Assembly: GCF_019599275.1 (NCBI RefSeq)
Contig: NZ_JAHZTD010000001.1
Coordinates: forward strand, 806,001-870,000
Direction: 5' to 3'
From: Hymenobacter sp. HSC-4F20
GTDB taxonomy: Bacteria; Bacteroidota; Bacteroidia; Cytophagales; Hymenobacteraceae
DNA length: 64,000 bases
Of the stretch, positions 1 through 6,579 are shown one piece after another; within the stretch, counting starts at the first letter, position 1, and every line of letters begins with the position of its first letter. The notes below the pieces were generated by a model. The model was not told where the DNA came from. It was given only the letters and a program-made list of their open reading frames with translations, and ran no database searches. The position numbers were made by a program, and so were the translations under genes.

Positions 1-1
1 A

Positions 2-520
2 GAAACCGACGCCTTTAAAGTCATTCATAAGGTAAAGCTGCGCGCTGATAAGAAAAGCGCCCTCAGCGAGCATGTGCATTTCCTGGCTGAGCGCACGGTG
101 TTTGCTTTGGCTCAGCACCTGACCAGCTTCCACCTCAGTGCTGCCGAGCAGCCGCCCATTTACTTGCTGGATGCCCTGATGCGGATGGGCAAGCAGGTAA
201 AAACAACCCTGGAGTGCCTGACGGAAGCCGAGCGGGAGGAGTTGCTGAAATACATAGAGCAGTGGTCGGAAACGGTGCCGGCCATCCTGCTCAGCGCCTT
301 GCAGGGGGTAGTAACCATGCGCTACGACCACCACCGCGTGCACGAGCACCTGGCCCAGCACCTGTCGCTCTGGCAGCTGCTGGCCACTATTTTCCGGCAA
401 CTCACCCAGCTGGAGTACATCGGTAAGAACAAGGAAGGCTGGAAAACCTTCATCAACGAAAACCCCGTGGCCCCAGCCGTTGCGCCGGAGAAGCCCGTTT
501 CGCGGTGGAATCCTTTCTAA
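2..520 (+). CDS. tssK: C-terminal part of a TssK-like T6SS baseplate subunit (5' end outside window)
   Basis: The reading frame is open from the first bases, so the gene begins upstream; about 172 codons are visible. The visible protein is all-helical and soluble. A segment reading PPIYLLDALMRMGKQV resembles the conserved helix-bundle region of TssK, which links the baseplate wedge to the membrane complex. It ends soon after the bundle with a Pro-rich tail and has no clear counterpart of the classical C-terminal head that contacts TssJLM, which fits T6SSiii systems where those partners are missing. It sits 30 bases before tssO in the same direction, so it is almost certainly a T6SS gene. The exact assignment to TssK rests on weak similarity and position; another T6SSiii component is possible. 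Confidence 0.55.
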   Translation, partial: ETDAFKVIHKVKLRADKKSALSEHVHFLAERTVFALAQHLTSFHLSAAEQPPIYLLDALMRMGKQVKTTLECLTEAEREELLKYIEQWSETVPAILLSALQGVVTMRYDHHRVHEHLAQHLSLWQLLATIFRQLTQLEYIGKNKEGWKTFINENPVAPAVAPEKPVSRWNPF

Positions 521-550
521 GCTCTCTGGCCCGTTATCCTGCCCCCTCGC

Positions 551-1453
551 ATGAAACCCCTGAACCACGCCGAACGCAATACCCGCCTCTGGAAATTCGC
601 GCTGTTTTACGTGCTGGCCCTGGCCCTGCCCCTGATAGCCTCCTACTACCTGTTCTCCGACGGCTCCATTGCCGAAGAAAACCAAAAGCTGAAGCGGGAG
701 CTGGAGCGCACCCGCGACGAGCAGCACAAGCTGCTGGTGCAGCTGGATACGCTGACTTCCCATTTGCAGCGCATTGAGCTAACCGACCGCCAACTGCGCA
801 CGGAAAGCAACGACCTGGTAGTGGGCGACTTGAACAAGCGCACCCAGGACTACCTCAACGCCATTGCCGTAACCCTGAGTGAGCTACGCCGCGACTCCAC
901 TCAGATGCAGTTCCTGACCAACAAGCGCCTGGCCCACAACATTCTGCGCGACTTCGACCTGTTCCGCAGCAACCGCAGCACCGTTGATTTCCTGCGCCAG
1001 TCCTTGGATAAAAAGGGCATTGATGTATCGGGCAAGGAGGAAATGGCCGCCGAACTGGCGCAAACCAAGCAGCTCTTGGCTACCTACCAGGCCGCTGCCG
1101 CCAACCGGCCCGCGCCTGCTATGATGAGCAGTGGGGGCGGGGGAGGAGGCTCTGGCGGTGGCGGTGGGGGTAGTGCCCGCGCGGCCGACCTGCAGCGCCG
1201 TCTGCAGGAAAGCAATGACCAAGTAGCCCTGCTATCAGACCAGGTAAACTTTGCCAATGCCAACTGCCTGCGCCTGCGAGCAACCAACATGAGCAAGGAG
1301 CAGCGGAAAGAGATGCTGGAGCAAGCCCGGCAGGGTTTTGTGGCTATCCTGCAAAACCCCAGCTCTGAGGACATGAAAGCTACCGTCGAAAAGATGATTG
1401 ACTCTATCGACAGGGAGTTAGGCCGCAAACGGGGCATTTTTGGCTATAAATAG
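551..1453 (+). CDS. tssO: TssO, T6SSiii inner-membrane coiled-coil protein
   Basis: This 300-residue protein has a short basic cytoplasmic start, one membrane segment at about residues 15-34, and a long periplasmic coiled coil (about 40-180 and 210-290). That is the layout of TssO, one of the T6SSiii-specific proteins (TssN, O, P, Q, R) thought to replace the TssJLM envelope complex. A glycine-serine run (about residues 195-207) separates two helical parts and looks like a flexible hinge. The ATG at 551 lies 30 bases after the TssK-like stop and 40 bases before tssE, so the genes are probably co-transcribed. Identification is by topology and neighbours; the family is poorly conserved in sequence. 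Confidence 0.8.
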   Translation: MKPLNHAERNTRLWKFALFYVLALALPLIASYYLFSDGSIAEENQKLKRELERTRDEQHKLLVQLDTLTSHLQRIELTDRQLRTESNDLVVGDLNKRTQDYLNAIAVTLSELRRDSTQMQFLTNKRLAHNILRDFDLFRSNRSTVDFLRQSLDKKGIDVSGKEEMAAELAQTKQLLATYQAAAANRPAPAMMSSGGGGGGSGGGGGGSARAADLQRRLQESNDQVALLSDQVNFANANCLRLRATNMSKEQRKEMLEQARQGFVAILQNPSSEDMKATVEKMIDSIDRELGRKRGIFGYK

Positions 1454-1493
1454 CCGCGTGTTCCTACCCGCCACTACCGCCTGAACCCCGCGC

Positions 1494-1919
1494 ATGAGCA
1501 ACGAATATTACCGCCTGCCCCTGAACTTTGAGGAGCTGTTGCAGCGGCAGCCTTTGGCCCGCTGCTCGGTGCAGGAGTCCATTGCCCAGCACCTGTACCT
1601 GATGCTGACCACCCACTTCGGCGAGTCGAGGTTTGACCCGGCCTTTGGCTGCGTGGTGTGGCAGCAGGATTTCGAGGCCATGACCAACATGCGCTGGAAA
1701 GACAACGTGCAGCGCTCTGTGGAGCAAATGGTGGCCGCCCGCGAGCCGCGCCTGGAGCAAGTGAAGGTGCTCGTGGGTATTGAAGATTTTGAGATGAAAG
1801 GCGTCAACCAGCGCATCCGGAAAAGGCTGGAGGTAACCGTGCGCGCCGTGCTGCGCCGCACCAACGAACCCTTTGCCTTCCGGGCTAGCCTGTTTGTGGC
1901 GCCGCTCTCCGTTGTATAG
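1494..1919 (+). CDS. tssE: TssE, gp25-like baseplate wedge protein
   Basis: This 141-residue protein matches the GPW/gp25 lysozyme-like fold that forms the TssE baseplate wedge joining TssF/G/K to the sheath. Visible family features are an N-terminal IAQHLYLMLTT helix, the stretch GESRFDPAFGC, and a late strand LEVTVRAVL followed by the terminal beta strands. The length is normal for TssE. It lies between tssO and tssF with short gaps (40 and 37 bases), a standard arrangement for baseplate genes. It acts in the cytoplasm as part of the contractile tail and has no enzymatic residues to check. Confidence 0.88.
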   Translation: MSNEYYRLPLNFEELLQRQPLARCSVQESIAQHLYLMLTTHFGESRFDPAFGCVVWQQDFEAMTNMRWKDNVQRSVEQMVAAREPRLEQVKVLVGIEDFEMKGVNQRIRKRLEVTVRAVLRRTNEPFAFRASLFVAPLSVV

Positions 1920-1956
1920 ATAAGAAGCCCTGCTTCTAGTTTGCTACCTGCTCGTT

Positions 1957-3804
1957 ATGCACCCATCCGAGGATTTTACCAAAGCCGGAATTAAAAGTCG
2001 CCTGACCCAGAAAGCGGCCGAAATGTGGGGCTACAGCGAGGCAGATCTGGATGGCTTTGACCCCCTGGTGCAACTGCTGCTGGAAGCCTGCGCCGTGGAG
2101 CTGGAAAAAATCGGGCAGGAAATCAACAACACGCAGTATCGGCTGGTAGAGCGCCTGGCAGGCCTGCTGAACCCCGACGTGATAGATGCGCCCCGGCCCG
2201 CCCATGCCATTGCTCAGGCCTACCCCCGGGAGCCCCTGCTGCAACTGCCCGCCGACGCGCAATTTGCTTTTCAGCGGCCCGTGCTAGGGCGCTCGGCCAG
2301 TGCTTCGGCCACCTTCTTTTCGCCTTTGCAGAATACGCGCTTAGTGGATGGGGCTGTGCGCTACCTCGCTACCGACGACCAAGTGTGGCGTGTGGAGCAG
2401 GTGGGCCAGAAGCGGCCCCTGGCGGCGGCTGCCCGCCCCGAGCCCGCCGAGTACCGCCGGCTGTGGATAGGGTTGGAGCTGAACCCCGAGGTAGCATCCC
2501 TGGCCGACCTGACCTTTTACTTCGACTGGTTGAATGAGCCCCGTCGTGAAGCCTACGTAAGCTACCTGCCCGGCGAAACGTGGCTGCTGGGTGGGCTTCC
2601 TCTCAACGTGGCCCAGGGCCTGCGGGCGTCCGCCCCCGATGCGGAGCCATTGCTTCACCAGGAGTACGATTTTCTGCAGCGGGTAGAAGAACAGGTCCGG
2701 CAGCTGTATGCTCCGGGCTTTGTGCGGGTGCAGTCGGGCCCGGGCACCGAGCTGCAGTTTTATCTGCGCGAGGCTTTTCCGGCGGCTCTGGCCGCTCGCT
2801 TCGCCCCGGAGGTGCTGGAAACACTGGCGCAGCCGCTGATCTGGCTAGAGGTGCGCTTCTCGCACGCCCTACCCCCCGAGGCGCTGGCAACCGTTACCTG
2901 CGGGCTCAACTGCTTTCCGGTGCTGAACCGCCGACTCAATAAGCAGTTGTTTCGTTTGCAACCCGCCCTGAATATCTTCCCGTTGGCCTCAGAAGAAGCA
3001 TTTCTGGCTATTAAGGATATTTACAGCCTGCGCAACGTAGTCTTCCGCTCCACCACCCTCAGCACCCTCAACGAGCACGACACGGACACCTATACCCTGC
3101 GCTACGGGGCGGGGCGGTTTGATGCGCGCTCAGGCAAGGAGGCCCTGCTGGAGCTGCTGGAGCTGCTCCGCGATGAAAGCCGCGCCTTCACGGCCACGGG
3201 CACTGATTTCGTGGCCAACACCCTGCGCGAGCTGAACCAAAGCCTGGCCCGCCTGGAAGAGCGCATGGGCCAAGCCGACATCGAGCAAACCGGCGACCCG
3301 GCCCCTTACGTTATGCTCCGCCCGCGCGACGCCAACGACAGCGTGTACCTGGAGTACTGGTCGAGCGACGGGGAGGCTGGCAACCGCATTCCCAGCGGCA
3401 GCCTTCTGCAGGTGTTTGATGGGCACTACATTGATGCCGTACAGCTGGTGACTACCACTACCGGGGGGCGGGAACGGCCACGGCCCGAGGAGCGAGTTTT
3501 TGCCTTGCGTAGAAACCTGCTCAGCCGCAACCGCATCGTAACGCTAGAGGACATCCGGGCGGCTTGCTGGGCCGAGCTGGGCAGCCAGCTCAGCCAAGTG
3601 CACATCGAGAAGGGCTTCCGCACGGGGGGCTCACCCACGGCGGGGTTCGTGCGCTGCATCCGGGTGCAGCTAACTCCCGCGGCCACCAGCCGAATGTCGG
3701 GGCCAGAGTGGCAGCGCGCCGCCCACGAGCTGCAGGTGCTACTAGCCAGCCAATCGGCCATGAACCTGCCCTACGAGGTGAGTTTACTACCTGTAAAGGG
3801 GTAG
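1957..3804 (+). CDS. tssF: TssF, baseplate wedge subunit
   Basis: This 615-residue protein has the size and layout of TssF (VasA/ImpG-like), which forms the baseplate wedge with TssG and TssK around the VgrG spike. The N-terminal region contains GYSEADLDGFDPLVQLLLEA and a helical segment with RLAGLLNPD. The middle has the typical PVLNRRLNKQLFRL followed by a segment rich in beta strands. It is the last gene of the plus-strand operon: a strong palindrome starts 17 bases after the stop. The usual partner TssG is not found downstream, so it must lie left of the window or elsewhere. The ATG at 1957 is the first in frame. Confidence 0.88.
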   Translation: MHPSEDFTKAGIKSRLTQKAAEMWGYSEADLDGFDPLVQLLLEACAVELEKIGQEINNTQYRLVERLAGLLNPDVIDAPRPAHAIAQAYPREPLLQLPADAQFAFQRPVLGRSASASATFFSPLQNTRLVDGAVRYLATDDQVWRVEQVGQKRPLAAAARPEPAEYRRLWIGLELNPEVASLADLTFYFDWLNEPRREAYVSYLPGETWLLGGLPLNVAQGLRASAPDAEPLLHQEYDFLQRVEEQVRQLYAPGFVRVQSGPGTELQFYLREAFPAALAARFAPEVLETLAQPLIWLEVRFSHALPPEALATVTCGLNCFPVLNRRLNKQLFRLQPALNIFPLASEEAFLAIKDIYSLRNVVFRSTTLSTLNEHDTDTYTLRYGAGRFDARSGKEALLELLELLRDESRAFTATGTDFVANTLRELNQSLARLEERMGQADIEQTGDPAPYVMLRPRDANDSVYLEYWSSDGEAGNRIPSGSLLQVFDGHYIDAVQLVTTTTGGRERPRPEERVFALRRNLLSRNRIVTLEDIRAACWAELGSQLSQVHIEKGFRTGGSPTAGFVRCIRVQLTPAATSRMSGPEWQRAAHELQVLLASQSAMNLPYEVSLLPVKG

Positions 3805-3820
3805 CAAGCTCAGCCACCGC

Positions 3821-3880
3821 AACAAGTAAAAAGCAGCGGGAGCCACCTGGCCAGGTGGCTCCCGCTGCTTTTTACTTGTT
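3821..3880. terminator. Perfect 60-bp palindrome, bidirectional terminator between tssF and the ankyrin gene
   Basis: Two 30-base arms (3821-3850 and 3851-3880) are exact reverse complements with no spacer. The outer part is A/T-rich and the core GC-rich, so each strand would form a strong hairpin flanked by A and T tracts. It separates two converging transcription units. The right arm contains the stop codon (3872-3874) and last codon of the ankyrin-repeat gene, so termination and translation end overlap on the minus strand. Confidence 0.8.
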
Positions 3881-4861
3881 GCCTTTTGGAGAAGGCATAA
3901 TGAGTGGCGGCTCCGGAATCCCCTGCTGCTTCATCCAGGCTTTCATGGCGGTTCGGGCGGCGTCTTCCTGCTCAACCCAGGGCTTGCCTACTACCTCGGG
4001 CTGGGCGCCTAAAGCGTCTAACTTTTCCCGCCAGGCCCGGCCTTCGGGCGTTTGCTCCCACCGCTCCCGGATGGTGGCGTAGCGTCGGGCCCCGGGCGAA
4101 GGCACCGGAAACTTCACGCCCTGGCGAATAAGTAGCTGCTTAACTTTCTTTTGCCATTGAATGGCCTCGGCATTACCCGTGTCATTTTCCTGGGTCCAGA
4201 GAGCCACCTCCCCATCGGTTTTGCGCCAATCGGCTCCGCGTTCCAGAAGGTAATGCACCAACTCGAAGTAGTTGAGGCGGGCCAGTACCACCGCCGGAGT
4301 AGCCCCCGCGCTGTTCGTAATGTTAATATCGGCGCCCCGGTCGAGCAGCAGCTTCATCCGCTGGTATTGGTGGGCATACAGTGCGTTGTGCAGGGCCGGC
4401 TCCTTGCGCTCATCCCGGGCGTTGGGGTCAGCTCCCAGGTCGAGAAGGGTGAGCAGTAGTTCATCTTTCGGACCCTCAGCCGCAATATTGATCAGGTGGG
4501 TAGCATCAACGCCGCCTTGGGCATTGGGCAGATGCAGCGGGCGGTTCACGTCGGCCTTGTGGGCTGCCAGGGCCCGCATGGCCTTTACGTGGTGGTGAGC
4601 ATACGCCCAGAACAAAAACGTTACGCCCTGTTTGCCTTCCAGATTAGGGTCGAGGGTAGGGTGCTGTCTGAAAATAGCGTCGATTTTGGCTATGTCATCC
4701 GTCCGGATAGCTTGGGCGAGCGTCAGGGCCGTATCGGTAAGAAAGTATGCTTCGGGCTTACGCGTGGAAATCGGGTTGTCAGATAGCTGCATAGAGTGGC
4801 ACTGGGTAGCGGACAAGAAGACCCAAAGCCTACCTATAAGCACCAGCGTTTTCGAAAACAT
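3872..4861 (-). CDS. Ankyrin-repeat protein, probable exported or lipoprotein-like; possible effector immunity protein
   Basis: The 329-residue product has a hydrophobic N terminus (about residues 4-18) followed by Cys21, then at least four ankyrin repeats, seen as repeated DLGADPNARDE- and DRGADINITNSAG-type loops spaced by about 33 residues. The Lys/Arg-rich C-terminal 70 residues are not repeats. I chose the ATG at 4861 because the reading frame begins only with a GTG 30 bases earlier and a GGGG-containing sequence lies just upstream of 4861. Cys21 is preceded by Gln, so the lipobox is atypical. Ankyrin proteins beside T6SS effectors are often immunity or adaptor proteins; here the gene follows the TssD-toxin fusion and its small partner, so an immunity role is plausible but inferred. 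Confidence 0.75.
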   Translation of the reverse strand: MFSKTLVLIGRLWVFLSATQCHSMQLSDNPISTRKPEAYFLTDTALTLAQAIRTDDIAKIDAIFRQHPTLDPNLEGKQGVTFLFWAYAHHHVKAMRALAAHKADVNRPLHLPNAQGGVDATHLINIAAEGPKDELLLTLLDLGADPNARDERKEPALHNALYAHQYQRMKLLLDRGADINITNSAGATPAVVLARLNYFELVHYLLERGADWRKTDGEVALWTQENDTGNAEAIQWQKKVKQLLIRQGVKFPVPSPGARRYATIRERWEQTPEGRAWREKLDALGAQPEVVGKPWVEQEDAARTAMKAWMKQQGIPEPPLIMPSPKGNK

Positions 4862-4901
4862 GTAGCCCCTGCGACTGATATGCTCCATCACGCAGTGTAG
4901 T

Positions 4902-5267
4902 TCATTTTTTCATTTCAACCTGAAGTTGCGCAACTCTGTTAACTAGCGCCTCCAGGTCGGCATGTAGCTGCTCGCGGCGGGCAAACTTTGCCGGATTAGC
5001 AGTGGGAATTTCGCGGTAGTCATCCCAATGCCCGTCCAAATAATGGCCAATAACCTGTATAAGTGTGGCCGTCATGGCTGTTGATACCGGCTCAGCCCGG
5101 GCCAGCCGTTCTAGCATGGCAGTCCGCTTTGATTGAATATCAAGGACTGTTCGCGCCGCAAAATCCTGTTCTGCGCCCTTATCAGGCAGATAGAGCGCCA
5201 GCAGTGCATCAAACAGCTGTGTAGCCTCCTGCAACAGCGCCTTATATTTTTCGGTGGCGTTTACCAT
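4902..5267 (-). CDS. Small putative immunity protein of the TssD-fusion effector
   Basis: This 121-residue protein has no signal peptide, is predominantly helical and has a high content of acidic residues and leucine. I recognise no family. Its ATG at 5267 overlaps the last 7 bases of the upstream effector gene, which implies translational coupling, the usual arrangement for a toxin and its cognate cytoplasmic antidote. The absence of a secretion signal fits a toxin acting inside the cell. The function is inferred from position only; a chaperone or adaptor for the effector is the main alternative. Confidence 0.6.
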   Translation of the reverse strand: MVNATEKYKALLQEATQLFDALLALYLPDKGAEQDFAARTVLDIQSKRTAMLERLARAEPVSTAMTATLIQVIGHYLDGHWDDYREIPTANPAKFARREQLHADLEALVNRVAQLQVEMKK

Positions 5268-6520
5268 GATTTGTGAAGTGGCGTGATGTCCCGAATATGG
5301 TTTTTGAAATCAGGACTACGGGATAAGTTATTGGTAATAAACACCTGTGGTTCACCACCCTGCAAACAATATCCGTTGTTGATTTTGTCTGGATAAATGC
5401 CCGATACGGGTTGGGCTGCCGTAGGGCCCTCCCAAACATGAAATTTCGGTTCCTTCGCCACCGGGTCGGCGTAGGGGGGCGCGGTAAACTCATACACCCG
5501 CTGGAAGTTGTTCCATTCCGGCATCACAGCGGTGCCCCCAATAACCTCATTCAGCCCGGCTGGCAGCGTGCGGGTCCAATAGCCACCGGTCATAGCATAG
5601 GGGTCACTCAGTGGGTCGTTGGTTACTCTGTACAGCTTCTCTCCCGGCATTACCTCTCGCAGCTGGGCATACTTGGTAAAGGTAGGAGCGTTCCGCGCGG
5701 GCAGGTCAAAGGCTGGGTCAGCTACCCCAAACAAACTAGCCGGAATAGGCAGAGGCGGCAGCCCATTTTCTACATAAGGGGCTTTTGTTACGCCGGGAAT
5801 GTTCTGGTAGTCATCAATGATAACGCGCTGTTCATACAGCCCCTTATGAGGAGCATCAGCCGCTACACTCAGCCGTTGGAATACCACTAGTTTATCGACC
5901 GAGCCCCGCAGGGCAGACAGTACCTTATGCTCATCTAAGCCGCCCGCTACCCAAACGGCTAGTTTCTTCCGCACATCAAGCCCTGGCCCTACCAAGCCTT
6001 GCAGGTCGTCGAGCAAGGCATTGCTACGGGTGGCTTTAACGGAATGGATCAACCCACCGCCACGAGCGGGGGGAGCAGCGGCCAGCCGGGCCTTCGGGCT
6101 TTGGGCCACCGCTCGCGTGTTAGGCCGTCTGTTCCAGCGCTGCTCCAGCACTTGCCCATCCAACTCCAGCTGCTGGGCCGAGAGCACAAGCAGGCATTGG
6201 TAGGCCGCTGCCCCTTGGCCCGGCACCAACTGCACCCGTTGCTGCACGCAGCGCGCATCGGCAAAAGCCAGGGTGCGCCGGGGGTGGGTTGGGTCGTCGG
6301 GGTAGAAAACAACTTCGCCACTCCGCAGGCTGCCCGGCGAGGTAGCCCATTCCGCCAGTTCCGGGCCCTCGTCCCCCTCCAGCAGCAACTCCAGGGGCAG
6401 GCCCACTACTTTAGAGTTAGGCCGGCCCCGCGCATCTGTGTACTGGCGAAATCCAAAAGAGCAAGCGGCCAGCGGGTAGGTCTGCCCCGCCAGGCGTAGC
6501 TCCGCATTGATATACGTCAT
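5261..6520 (-). CDS. Specialised TssD (Hcp) fused to a C-terminal toxin domain, T6SSiii effector
   Basis: Residues 1-131 align with the plain tube protein encoded at 11407-11808: both have the pattern SFxQxxDxxGRPxSKV near residue 25-38, a central acidic SGEVVFYPDD/SGKITFKRID strand, and end in a QxLELDG-type strand plus a Trp. A linker (about 132-280) rich in Ala, Arg and Gly follows. Residues 285-419 carry LYRV (296-299), GGYWTR (312-317), VWEGPTAAQ (362-370) and LQGGEPQVFI (386-395), an order I associate with polymorphic-toxin domains of the ADP-ribosyltransferase-like type. The domain would ride inside or on the Hcp tube into prey. The next gene overlaps by 7 bases and is the likely antidote. 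The tube part is clear; the toxin chemistry is a tentative call. Confidence 0.8.
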   Translation of the reverse strand: MTYINAELRLAGQTYPLAACSFGFRQYTDARGRPNSKVVGLPLELLLEGDEGPELAEWATSPGSLRSGEVVFYPDDPTHPRRTLAFADARCVQQRVQLVPGQGAAAYQCLLVLSAQQLELDGQVLEQRWNRRPNTRAVAQSPKARLAAAPPARGGGLIHSVKATRSNALLDDLQGLVGPGLDVRKKLAVWVAGGLDEHKVLSALRGSVDKLVVFQRLSVAADAPHKGLYEQRVIIDDYQNIPGVTKAPYVENGLPPLPIPASLFGVADPAFDLPARNAPTFTKYAQLREVMPGEKLYRVTNDPLSDPYAMTGGYWTRTLPAGLNEVIGGTAVMPEWNNFQRVYEFTAPPYADPVAKEPKFHVWEGPTAAQPVSGIYPDKINNGYCLQGGEPQVFITNNLSRSPDFKNHIRDITPLHKSW

Positions 6521-6579
6521 AGAATAACCACTAGCACTACATAGAAAGGCGAGTAGGTAAAGTTTGCTACCCGGCTCAG

